From positions 1 to 36,022 of the forward strand of contig JAFYSB010000017.1 of the NCBI GenBank assembly GCA_017546705.1: a stretch of 36,022 bases of DNA. The letters run 5' to 3'. This document shows, in pieces, positions 24,837 through 33,443 of this stretch. The position numbers and the translations under genes were made by a program. The notes under the pieces were generated by a model, which was not told the origin of the DNA, ran no database searches, and saw only the letters and a program-made list of their open reading frames with translations. The DNA comes from Paludibacteraceae bacterium (GTDB lineage: Bacteria > Bacteroidota > Bacteroidia > Bacteroidales > Paludibacteraceae). Positions within the stretch are counted from its first letter, which is position 1, and every line of letters starts with the position of its first letter.

Positions 24837-27800
24837 ATGAAAAGACTGACAATTGTTTGTATATTCATATCCTTTATTGCACTTGTGTATGCTATTGACT
24901 ATGTCGCAATAACTGAAATTATGTATGACACTCCATATGAAGAATTGCCAAGTCAACGAGTAGAGTGCGAAGGAGAATTTATAGAATTATATAACCTTCA
25001 TAATAAACCTGCAGATGTAAGCGGTTGGAGTGTAGAAATTATTGAGTATAGACAAACTTATCAATTTCCAAAAGGTACTATCATTGCACCAAATTCTACT
25101 TTAATACTTGCCTTCTATGACAGTGAGACTCCTTGGGATACTGTGATAGTAAGTGAATATAATACATTCAAAGAACATTTTCGATGGCTATATAATATTA
25201 ATGATATGAGTGGATTGACATTCTTATGTCAAGATTCATTAATTCTTCCTAATAGTAATACAACACTTATTCTCAAAGATTCCATTGGGCAAACCCGTGA
25301 CTCTGTTAGATATGGATATACAGATAGCCGGCTTTGGGCGTCCAATGAACTCACAGATAATAATAACGCTGGGCTCATGGAGCATGTCTATTCTTTACAA
25401 CGTAGAGAAATAAGTTTCAATAAAGATGGATGTGCGCAGTTTTATTATCAGGAATGGTTAAGCTGGAATAAAGGTTCTTATTCTAGTGAGCAAGTTAATA
25501 CCATTGGAACACTCACTAAAGATTTCTTGGGCTGTAATATCATACCTATGTCTGATAAGGATAAAATAGACTCATGTAATTTTATTTTAGAAACGACTCC
25601 GCGCTTGGGATTAACAAGTATAGATTCTACTTTACACGACCCCAATAAAACAATTAGGAAACGTACCTATTATGATCCTATGTATCGTCCAACAGTGACA
25701 ATACAGCTTAATCAAACACCCCAAAAAAATCATTTAGCTACATTTATAGAATACGATGCATACGGAAGATTATATAGAGAGTGGCTGCAAATACCAATAG
25801 AGTGGGAGCATTTAACCAATAATACATTCAAAAATAATGCAACCCAATATTATCACGGAGTGTCACGTCCTTTCGTAGAACATACATATAGTACTGCAAC
25901 TTGGGAGAATGGCGTTGCCAAAAATGAATTAGTTGGTATCCAAAAGGCGGGTGATGATATGGGTAGGCATAAAGTATCATTTTATTCTCGTGGGAATGAT
26001 AGCGCAGAAGTAAGACTATTTCAAGTCACGTTAACTGGACTCTTAGAATGCAAAGGCTTTTATCGAGATAGCATGCTATGTGTTACACAAACTACAGATG
26101 AAGATAATAAGACCAAAGTTGTTTATACCAATTTGCGTGACCAAGTTGTCATGGAAAAAATAGACAATGCGAATACATACTATGTGTACAATGACTTGAA
26201 TCAACTGTGCTACGTTCTTCCGCCTTTAGCTGCTAATCAGCTTGCAGAAGGTACATATAACGAAGATAATGACGTTCTTAAGAGGTATGCATATGTATAT
26301 AAGTATGATGAGCGCGGCAATCAAATCTACAAGCGATTACCAGGATGTGATCCGATCATAATGGAGTATGATAGTCGCAATTTGCTTGTAGCTAGTCAAA
26401 CCGGTAATCAACGCAGTAGGGGTGATTATTGGACAACGAATACATACGATGATTTATGTCGCTTAGTGCAATCAAAAGAAGTGAACAGATTAAGTAGTGA
26501 TATATTTGATCCATTTCCCGGTGGCGATTTACAGATGCCGCTTTCATCTACATATAATTTACAACCTGGTAATGATTATATACAGAATGCTATTAACTCT
26601 AATCTAACACTTCTTTCAAATCGCTATGATAACTATCTTTTCCTTCAGGTTCTTCATAATCCAAGTAAATCATATCTAACTTTTGAAGCATTTGAAGACA
26701 ATCCTACATATGCCAATCCCAAAGGATTGCTTACTAACAGTCGTATTTATCATTTAGATGGTTCTGGCATTTATTCCGAAACCGTGTATTACTACGATTA
26801 CCGCGGTCGAGAAATTCAACGCCGTACAATCAATCATTTAGGAGGTTATGATGTGATTTCTACGAAGTATGATTTTACGAATAATGTTACTGACACTTGG
26901 TCTAGCCAATCTACTAATAATGGATTGACAATTACAGAACATTATCATTATACCTATGATCATGCTAATCGGCTCTTAACCACTACATATACATTTAACA
27001 ACGAACCTCCTATTAAATTACAATCCTATCATTACGATGAATTAGGACGAGTACGTAGCCGTCATATACACGGTGGGATAGATAGCGTGGCATTTAATTA
27101 TGATATACGCAATCAAGTTACACAAATCAAATCCTCAGGCTACGAGCAGAAATACTATTATAACCAATCTTGTCCTATTGCACCTGATTTTTCGGGTGGT
27201 TTATATAATGGTAATATCTCTGCTACTACATGGACATATGGTAATAGCATCAATGGCTATGTATATAATTATGATAGGATGAATAGATTGGTGTCAAACT
27301 ATAGTATTCTCAATGGTTCGTTAAATGCTGATTACTTGTATTCCGAAAGCTTTATTTACGATGCTCAAGGCAATATTACTAACCTTACTCGTTGGGACAA
27401 TAATGATTTGATGGACAATATGCAACTTACTTACGATGGTAATCAATTGGTAAACGTAGATGATAATGGTTTGGGCTCGTATGAATATGCTACGAAACAG
27501 TATCACGATAACAATACCGAAGGAAATGACTTTGCCTACGATGCCAATGGTAATATGTTATACGATAAAGATAGAGGTATAGCTGCCATATGCTATAATC
27601 TATTAAATCTACCAGATACCATTCAGTTTATGAATGGCAATCAGATTATCCACCGTTATGATGCAGCGGGTAATCGTTTGAATACCACCTACTATACCTG
27701 TAAAGTGAATATTACTGTACCCTTGGGAGAAATCTTCTCTGCTACTGATAGTCTCAGCAATTATTATATCACTCGAGAAGCTTTTCATAATAATGTTGTC

Positions 27801-28817
27801 TATAATATAGATAATGCTGATCAGTATGGCATGGAATTTGTACACAATCCAGAGGGATATATTCGCTATTATGGACCAGAGGAACACTACCATTTCTACT
27901 ACATCAAGGACTTGTTAGGCAATATCCGAGAAACGTATGTTCATCCAGAGGCAGAATATAAGGAATGTATTCAGCGAATGCAGTACTATCCTTCTGGCTT
28001 GCCATGGGCGGAAGCAACAGGTTCGTCCGAACATCCATGGAAATACAACGGCAAGGAGTTTGTAGAGATGCATGGTTTGGATGAGTACGACAGCAAAGCA
28101 CGTTGGTACTATCCTGCTATTTGCCGTACAACCACCATGGATCCGTTGGCGGAGAAGTATTATTCAACATCGCCTTACGCTTGGTGTGGGAATAATCCGA
28201 TTAACAAAATTGATATTAATGGTGATAGTATATTACTTATGGACGATTGGATTTCTACATATATTTCCATCAACAATATGTTACCAAATAATGTATATGT
28301 AGATATTGAAAATAATTACATTCAACTAAATAGAAACAGCAACTTAACTACATCCAATAATCTCTTTTATGAAGATTTAATCACTGCAGCACAATCCTCT
28401 AAAACTATTGAATTACGTAAGTCTAACCATAATGTATATCTTAAAGATGGAATTATGCATTCTGATGAATTTATGAAACCGTATGATTATTCAATAGATA
28501 TGGAAACTGATTTTATACGGGATCATTTATATTCACTTGGTGTTCCGCAAGGCAGGACTATTCATGGTAATTTAGGACAATCTCTATTCCCAAATGAAAA
28601 CTTATTATCAGGGAAGTCTTCTACAAACTCTAATATTCAAATAACAATAAATGCAAAAGGAACTTATAATCACCAATATGTTGGACTTGCACATGAACTT
28701 GGTCATATTATTTTATACCTACAAGGAAGTGCCTTTGGTCATGGACAAATCGGAGTTGATGCTGCCATAACATTGCGTGAAAATCAGTTAAAAGATAAAT
28801 TAGGATATGATTACTAA
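24837..28817 (+). CDS. RHS polymorphic toxin with lamin-tail domain and C-terminal HELGH metalloprotease-like toxin
   Basis: This 1326-residue protein has, in order: a signal peptide (1-19); a lamin-tail-like domain (about 22-160; AITEIMYDTP, GEFIELYNLHNKPADVSGWSV, FPKGTIIAPNSTLILAFYD); a DUF6443-like segment (about 290-560; TYYDPMYRPT, YVYNDLNQLCYVLPP); YD repeats; and an RHS core (about 1016-1122) with DLLGNIRETY, YNGKEF, DSKARWY, DPLAEKYYSTSPYAWCGNNP. The C-terminal variable domain (about 1130-1326) contains AHELGH (H1286, E1287, H1290), a zinc-protease signature that resembles M91-type RHS tips. The core shell is expected to enclose the toxin, which cleaves unknown targets. The 3' end overlaps the putative immunity gene by 11 nt. 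Its core is duplicated 1461 bp downstream. Confidence 0.85.
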   Translation: MKRLTIVCIFISFIALVYAIDYVAITEIMYDTPYEELPSQRVECEGEFIELYNLHNKPADVSGWSVEIIEYRQTYQFPKGTIIAPNSTLILAFYDSETPWDTVIVSEYNTFKEHFRWLYNINDMSGLTFLCQDSLILPNSNTTLILKDSIGQTRDSVRYGYTDSRLWASNELTDNNNAGLMEHVYSLQRREISFNKDGCAQFYYQEWLSWNKGSYSSEQVNTIGTLTKDFLGCNIIPMSDKDKIDSCNFILETTPRLGLTSIDSTLHDPNKTIRKRTYYDPMYRPTVTIQLNQTPQKNHLATFIEYDAYGRLYREWLQIPIEWEHLTNNTFKNNATQYYHGVSRPFVEHTYSTATWENGVAKNELVGIQKAGDDMGRHKVSFYSRGNDSAEVRLFQVTLTGLLECKGFYRDSMLCVTQTTDEDNKTKVVYTNLRDQVVMEKIDNANTYYVYNDLNQLCYVLPPLAANQLAEGTYNEDNDVLKRYAYVYKYDERGNQIYKRLPGCDPIIMEYDSRNLLVASQTGNQRSRGDYWTTNTYDDLCRLVQSKEVNRLSSDIFDPFPGGDLQMPLSSTYNLQPGNDYIQNAINSNLTLLSNRYDNYLFLQVLHNPSKSYLTFEAFEDNPTYANPKGLLTNSRIYHLDGSGIYSETVYYYDYRGREIQRRTINHLGGYDVISTKYDFTNNVTDTWSSQSTNNGLTITEHYHYTYDHANRLLTTTYTFNNEPPIKLQSYHYDELGRVRSRHIHGGIDSVAFNYDIRNQVTQIKSSGYEQKYYYNQSCPIAPDFSGGLYNGNISATTWTYGNSINGYVYNYDRMNRLVSNYSILNGSLNADYLYSESFIYDAQGNITNLTRWDNNDLMDNMQLTYDGNQLVNVDDNGLGSYEYATKQYHDNNTEGNDFAYDANGNMLYDKDRGIAAICYNLLNLPDTIQFMNGNQIIHRYDAAGNRLNTTYYTCKVNITVPLGEIFSATDSLSNYYITREAFHNNVVYNIDNADQYGMEFVHNPEGYIRYYGPEEHYHFYYIKDLLGNIRETYVHPEAEYKECIQRMQYYPSGLPWAEATGSSEHPWKYNGKEFVEMHGLDEYDSKARWYYPAICRTTTMDPLAEKYYSTSPYAWCGNNPINKIDINGDSILLMDDWISTYISINNMLPNNVYVDIENNYIQLNRNSNLTTSNNLFYEDLITAAQSSKTIELRKSNHNVYLKDGIMHSDEFMKPYDYSIDMETDFIRDHLYSLGVPQGRTIHGNLGQSLFPNENLLSGKSSTNSNIQITINAKGTYNHQYVGLAHELGHIILYLQGSAFGHGQIGVDAAITLRENQLKDKLGYDY
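27882..28201 (+). repeat. RHS-core duplication, copy 1 (within the full-length RHS gene)
   Basis: These 320 bp align without gaps to 29343-29662. My hand count gives about 38 differences, many at third codon positions, over 27882-28076. Identity is complete for 101 bp (28077-28177), then three differences occur before the copies diverge at the toxin domain. Confidence 0.95.
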
Positions 28818-29286
28818 TTATAAACTATATAGCATATTATTGCTAGTTGTAAACTTGACTGTACCACATTTTTCGTGTGCTAATGACACCATAAATGATG
28901 TTTTTGGGAAACCATTATTAATCCTTTCTGAAAAATCAAAACAATATATATCAGAAAATGATAGTGTTATATATTTTGAAGGTAACGAACTAAAGTTTAG
29001 CGGTGGGACAGATTCTTTATCCTCTTACATTAATCATATCTATTGGACTTCTTCACAATATGATCTAAAGGAATATAGGGGGCAATTATTGGTTTATATA
29101 TTATTCAATGAAGAAAATATGATTGAGGAAGTGAGGTTTGGCAAAACAAAATTTACAGAGAATATTCCTATTAATCACATTTTTCCATTATTACGAAGTG
29201 CTATACTACAAACCAATGGTATGTGGCAAGAACAAAACAAAAAAGAAGGAAAAAAAGTAGTTGGATATATACAAAAGATAATCTAA
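28807..29286 (+). CDS. Putative exported immunity protein for the HELGH toxin
   Basis: This 159-residue protein matches no family that I recognise. It has a hydrophobic N-terminus (about 1-25) ending near VPHFSCAND, so it is exported and perhaps a lipoprotein. The rest is a small alpha/beta-looking domain with acidic and serine-rich stretches. The start codon lies inside the last codons of the toxin gene (11-nt overlap), the usual position of an RHS immunity gene. Function is inferred from position and size only. The exported location implies protection in the periplasm. Confidence 0.6.
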   Translation: MITNYKLYSILLLVVNLTVPHFSCANDTINDVFGKPLLILSEKSKQYISENDSVIYFEGNELKFSGGTDSLSSYINHIYWTSSQYDLKEYRGQLLVYILFNEENMIEEVRFGKTKFTENIPINHIFPLLRSAILQTNGMWQEQNKKEGKKVVGYIQKII

Positions 29287-29324
29287 CTCAAAGTATTTAC
29301 ATCAAAATTAAGATATTATCAATA

Positions 29325-30311
29325 ATGAATAAGCATAAGATAGAACACTACCATTTCTACTACATCAAAGACCTCTTGGGTAACATCCGTGAGACGTATG
29401 TGCATCCAGTTGCAGGTTATAAGGAGTGCATCCAACGCATGCAATACTATCCATCGGGATTACCATGGGGAGAAGCCATGTATCCATCTGAGCAACCATG
29501 GAAATACAACGGCAAAGAGTTTGTAGAGATGCATGGCTTGGATGAGTACGACAGCAAAGCACGTTGGTACTATCCTGCTATTTGCCGTACAACCACCATG
29601 GATCCGTTGGCGGAGAAGTATTATTCAACATCGCCTTATGCATGGTGCGGGAATAATCCGATAAAGAATGTTGATTTGGATGGAAAAGAATGGTTAGATA
29701 TAGATGGGAATCAAATAGATGAACACTCTAATATTCAAGCTTATATATTTTACAATTCAAAGGAGTTCGGTGAGCAATCCTATGTTATGGCTCAAGTGCT
29801 AGAAAAGAAGTATGGAGCAGGGACAGTCGCGTTAAGTAGTGCAATAACGGAAGATGAATTTGCTCAAGATTGGATTGACATGGGAGGTGTAAATATTAAA
29901 GGAGTCTATATTAACCATCATGGAAGTAATCAGGCAATACACCTAGACTACGCTAATGAACAATATATTACTTCTACAGGAACGGGGTATACACGGAGAG
30001 GGTTTGAAGCCATGAACCTAACAGATTTGGGAACTCCTTTAGGTAATATCCAGAATGCGACACTCTATCTTAATACTTGTCATTCGAATAGTAGCGGAAG
30101 TTGGTTGGGAAATATAAGATTTGGAGATAAACGTATTCCAGGAACAAGTGCCACCTTAGTAGGCTCAAAAGAAACTTTAATGCAAAGTTTTTTTAATAAT
30201 TATAATTTTAAAAATGTGCGAGGAACTGGAGCAGGAGTGAGCTATAATCGTATTACACGCACACCAGAACCTCAGTTCTTTTTTCAACATTGGACGATAT
30301 TTGAACGATAA
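29325..30311 (+). CDS. Displaced RHS-core/toxin cassette with caspase-like toxin domain
   Basis: This frame of about 328 residues begins almost directly with an RHS core (residues 7-119: DLLGNIRETY, YNGKEF, DSKARWY, DPLAEKYYSTSPYAWCGNNP), with no signal peptide, shell or YD repeats. The C-terminal domain (about 121-328) has the strand/helix order of caspase-fold peptidases: IQAYIFYNSKEFGEQSYVMA, GTVALSS, IKGVYINHHGS (H199), ATLYLNTCHSN (C252). H199 and C252 are the proposed dyad, 53 residues apart. ATG 29325 is the first plausible start; the frame opens at 29223 inside the immunity gene. It may be a silent tip to be recombined onto the full-length gene, or may make a short protein. No promoter is visible. 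Confidence 0.72.
   Translation: MNKHKIEHYHFYYIKDLLGNIRETYVHPVAGYKECIQRMQYYPSGLPWGEAMYPSEQPWKYNGKEFVEMHGLDEYDSKARWYYPAICRTTTMDPLAEKYYSTSPYAWCGNNPIKNVDLDGKEWLDIDGNQIDEHSNIQAYIFYNSKEFGEQSYVMAQVLEKKYGAGTVALSSAITEDEFAQDWIDMGGVNIKGVYINHHGSNQAIHLDYANEQYITSTGTGYTRRGFEAMNLTDLGTPLGNIQNATLYLNTCHSNSSGSWLGNIRFGDKRIPGTSATLVGSKETLMQSFFNNYNFKNVRGTGAGVSYNRITRTPEPQFFFQHWTIFER
29343..29662 (+). repeat. RHS-core duplication, copy 2 (displaced cassette)
   Basis: This is the second copy of the 320-bp RHS-core segment, at a constant offset of 1461 bp (487 codons) from copy 1. The 101-bp identical patch is 29538-29638, directly before the toxin junction. Recombination between the copies would fuse the caspase-like tip in frame to the long RHS gene and remove the first toxin and immunity gene. 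Confidence 0.95.
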
Positions 30312-30323
30312 AATTTTATTACT

Positions 30324-30803
30324 ATGAAAAAGATACTTCGTTTTTTTGCATACCTCATAGGTAGCATAATTTCATTATTAATATTAGTTGTGATTGGATG
30401 GATTCTGGCTTGTTATATTTATGGAGATGCAGACTTTGAGGAAGATATAAGTATTTCTGTTACTATCTCCGCTGCAGAAACTCCTAAAGGCACAATAAGT
30501 GGCATTCTAAGATCTCCTGATGACTTAGAAAAATATTTATTAAAACGACAACGACCATATTATAATCATCTTCCCTTTGAAGGAGACCTAAATATTGAGT
30601 CTTTCGACTTTGAAAATTATGACTATATCTTTTGTGAAGGACGCCCAATTCTGCGTTTATCAAAACAATTTTGGGACTCGTGTAGTAGCTACGACCACAC
30701 AAAACTAATTCCTGTAGAACCTATATGGGGGGAAGAAATATCTCACAAAGTATATATTTATAAAATAACTCCTAAAAATAAATATCGAATAGCCTGTCCA
30801 TAG
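30324..30803 (+). CDS. Putative membrane-anchored immunity protein for the caspase-like toxin
   Basis: This 159-residue protein has an N-terminal transmembrane helix (about 8-33) and a soluble part with no family signature that I recognise. It lies 12 bp downstream of the displaced caspase-like cassette, the position expected for its cognate immunity gene, and has the same length as the putative immunity protein of the first toxin without obvious similarity to it. The role is inferred from position. Confidence 0.55.
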   Translation: MKKILRFFAYLIGSIISLLILVVIGWILACYIYGDADFEEDISISVTISAAETPKGTISGILRSPDDLEKYLLKRQRPYYNHLPFEGDLNIESFDFENYDYIFCEGRPILRLSKQFWDSCSSYDHTKLIPVEPIWGEEISHKVYIYKITPKNKYRIACP

Positions 30804-30875
30804 TTTCATAATAAAATCATGATACACGGCTTGAAGAGAATATAATATCGTATTCAATAATTAAGTTTTTCAATT

Positions 30876-31883
30876 ATGAACCCAATAAAACTATATTTAG
30901 TGTTATCAGCTATTCTCTGCGTATCTATGTTATACGCAGTAGATAATAATACCTATATCAAACAGCAAGTAGCATACAAAGACCAAGGTGCCAGTGGCAA
31001 AGAACTGACTTGGGATTTTGGTATGCTGAGTCCAATCAACGAGGAGTACACTGTAGCGTATTCCATACCCGATAGCAACTATATGCACCAATGGTGCGCT
31101 ACCGAGCATCGTACCCGCTACTACTACACTCTCACCGCCGACACTATCTGGCGCACGGGCTATGAGAACCCTACCACCATCGTGCAATACACCCAGCCCG
31201 AAGCGGTCTTGCGCCTGCCATTGCGCTATGGCGACACCCTCTCTACTACCTTTGCAGCTAAAGGCGAGTACGGTCATCGCATACCGATGACCCTATCAGG
31301 TACGAACACCATTGAGGTTGATGCACAGGGCCAACTCATCCTGCCCGATAAGACCTACGAGCAAGTGCTGCGTGTTCATAGCCAACGCCAATACATAGAA
31401 AGTGGTTTGGATAGTACCGCTATGTTGGTGGATAAATACCAGTGGTTTGCTGCGGAATCCTATATCCCTGTCTTTGAGAGCGTAACCGCCTACGAGATGG
31501 TAGAAGACAGCATGCAGTTGGCATTCCAGACATCGTTCTACTATCATGTAGAAGATACTACAGACTCCAATCCGAAGGAGTTGGCACCCGTAGTAGATGA
31601 AACCGTAGAAGATACAGCCCCTGCGCTATTAACGGACTTATCGTATCTGCCTAACCCCGTACAAACGGATTTGCAAGTGCGTTATACTTTGGTGCAAGAT
31701 GCTATGGTGTATATGCACATGCACAATGCATTGGGAATGCCTATGTACTCCACATCCGCACGCACAGAATCCGCCGGCGAGCACATGGTGCAAATCAACA
31801 TGAGCGGCTGGATGCAAGGCGAATACACCCTGTATATCCACGCTGATGACCAATTGGTGCAACAGGTGGTGATAAAGATGTAA
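30876..31883 (+). CDS. Secreted protein with a T9SS-type C-terminal sorting domain
   Basis: This 335-residue protein has a signal peptide (about 1-21) and a beta-rich body. Its C-terminal domain of about 80 residues (from LSYLPNPVQTDLQVRYTL through GMPMYS to GWMQGEYTLYIHADDQLVQQVVIKM) has the pattern of type IX secretion sorting domains: a PNP start, a central G-x-x-x-Y/S turn, G-x-Y-x-L-x-I and a final hydrophobic-K strand. The body matches no family I know. Codon use is visibly G+C-richer than in its neighbours on both sides, suggesting a different history. It is not an obvious part of the toxin cassette or the Kiwa pair. Confidence 0.75.
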   Translation: MNPIKLYLVLSAILCVSMLYAVDNNTYIKQQVAYKDQGASGKELTWDFGMLSPINEEYTVAYSIPDSNYMHQWCATEHRTRYYYTLTADTIWRTGYENPTTIVQYTQPEAVLRLPLRYGDTLSTTFAAKGEYGHRIPMTLSGTNTIEVDAQGQLILPDKTYEQVLRVHSQRQYIESGLDSTAMLVDKYQWFAAESYIPVFESVTAYEMVEDSMQLAFQTSFYYHVEDTTDSNPKELAPVVDETVEDTAPALLTDLSYLPNPVQTDLQVRYTLVQDAMVYMHMHNALGMPMYSTSARTESAGEHMVQINMSGWMQGEYTLYIHADDQLVQQVVIKM

Positions 31884-31919
31884 AAAAGTAGAAAGAAATA
31901 GTTTTAAAAATAAATTCGT

Positions 31920-32474
31920 ATGAAAAAGTGGGGATTTTATTTATTGTCCATGGCATTTTTCCTAATAATTGTAATCATATTGGGGTTTAAGATACCAGAA
32001 TCTTGGTCTGATTGTTACACACAGCCTGGAATATGTATTTCTATTGTTTGCATATTGGTGTTGTTTGTAGCCACAATATTTTACATTTACTTGCATTCAG
32101 TGAAGAGCAAGGGAACCCTCCTTGGACCGATTCTAATTAGCGAGGCTAAAAACATCAACTTTGATATCATGTCCTTTTTTGCGTCTTATTGCTTTCCTTT
32201 AGTTAGCTTTTCAATCAATAATAGTTGGCGCCATGTGATTGTATTAGGATTCTTATTCATACTCATTGGTAAGATCTATGTAGGAGCAGATATCTATTAT
32301 TATAATCCGACACTTTTGCTATTTGGATTCCGAGTATATCGTGTTAAAGGTACAATCGTTGGAGCAAGAGATGAGATAGAGAAAGTAGTCATTGTGAGAG
32401 GAATAATCACTAATGGCGATAAATTGAAATATATCCCTATTGATAAAACAACTTATTATGCAATAAAAATATGA
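31920..32474 (+). CDS. kwaA: KwaA, membrane subunit of a Kiwa anti-phage system
   Basis: This 184-residue protein has four predicted membrane helices (about 3-24, 38-60, 83-99, 104-121) and a soluble C-terminal part of about 60 residues. That size and layout fit KwaA, the membrane component of the two-gene Kiwa system, which detects phage infection at the cell envelope. The gene itself has few diagnostic residues; the assignment rests on the downstream KwaB and on the ATGA overlap that couples them. A+T-rich composition fits horizontal gain. Confidence 0.78.
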   Translation: MKKWGFYLLSMAFFLIIVIILGFKIPESWSDCYTQPGICISIVCILVLFVATIFYIYLHSVKSKGTLLGPILISEAKNINFDIMSFFASYCFPLVSFSINNSWRHVIVLGFLFILIGKIYVGADIYYYNPTLLLFGFRVYRVKGTIVGARDEIEKVVIVRGIITNGDKLKYIPIDKTTYYAIKI

Positions 32475-33415
32475 CACTAGATCAATTACGTGAAAAATTA
32501 GCTTTTCTTTATGATGAAGACATAAGGAAAGACATTAGCATTTTTGCTACTACACCTGCCATAGAATTGCACTTATTTAATATTGAGAATCAATTTCTAG
32601 ATGAGTTAAAAGCTGCGTTTATTGATGAAATAAATGCCGTTACAAACAATCCGAGTGACACCTTTACATTAGAAAACTATTCGAGTTCTACCAAGCAGTT
32701 GGATGCAATATATCTATATGATATACCCGATCAACTGAAACCAGAGATGCAATCGTTAAAAGATGTTAAGGAAATGGTTAATCCAGATAACTTTGTCATC
32801 CATCTAGAAAATAGTATTGACCAAGTTAATGGATTGTACATTGTTATTAAATCGAATGAGCATGTAATTTCGCTATACAAGCATATTTTTGGCGTGGACA
32901 AAATTTATGCTCAACGGAATTTGTTTATTGTGCGTTCACATGATCAATTTGTGAAGCAGACGGAAAGCATGTTACGCATATCTTCATCATTTCAAATGCT
33001 TTGTGTGGATGATGAAATCATCATGACAGATATTCAAAAACTAGAGCGTATTATGGATTTGAAGGAGGTGCTGACTAACAGAGCTGCAGAACATATAGCT
33101 ACAATTGTTAATCAGAGACAATTAGTAAAGGATAGCGTTCAACTAGAAAGAGTTAGTAAGGAACCTACTATGGCTAAAAAATTAATACATGCTTTAACGG
33201 ATGGAAAAGTATTTTCACAGAATATATCCAATGCTGAAATTATTGCGTTTGCACGGTCTAAAGGTGCAAAACTAAACATGTCGTTCGAAGGTAATCAATT
33301 TGATTTGAAAAATAAAATAGAGGCAAAACGTTTTATAAAATTAATCGATGATGATTATCTGACTTCTGAACTGACAAGAGAAGATTATGATGCTAATCAA
33401 AAACAAGAATTATAG
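32471..33415 (+). CDS. kwaB: KwaB, DUF4868 subunit of a Kiwa anti-phage system
   Basis: This 314-residue protein matches the DUF4868 family (KwaB) in length and in its conserved C-terminal end: a MAKKLIHAL segment, a hydrophobic-strand region, and FIKLIDDDYLTSELTREDYDANQK. The middle part VNGLYIVIKSNEHVISLYKHIFGV is also typical. In Kiwa systems KwaB works with the KwaA membrane complex; published work describes it as a DNA-binding effector that stops phage replication. It starts within the kwaA stop (ATGA) and is followed by a strong terminator, so the operon ends here. Confidence 0.82.
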   Translation: MTLDQLREKLAFLYDEDIRKDISIFATTPAIELHLFNIENQFLDELKAAFIDEINAVTNNPSDTFTLENYSSSTKQLDAIYLYDIPDQLKPEMQSLKDVKEMVNPDNFVIHLENSIDQVNGLYIVIKSNEHVISLYKHIFGVDKIYAQRNLFIVRSHDQFVKQTESMLRISSSFQMLCVDDEIIMTDIQKLERIMDLKEVLTNRAAEHIATIVNQRQLVKDSVQLERVSKEPTMAKKLIHALTDGKVFSQNISNAEIIAFARSKGAKLNMSFEGNQFDLKNKIEAKRFIKLIDDDYLTSELTREDYDANQKQEL

Positions 33416-33443
33416 CACATTATAATTTATCGTGTGTAATATT

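Noticed and set aside
29223..29324. Upstream extension of the displaced RHS cassette
   Set aside because: The extension is out-of-frame sequence of the preceding immunity gene; a basic, low-complexity peptide of this kind is a shadow.
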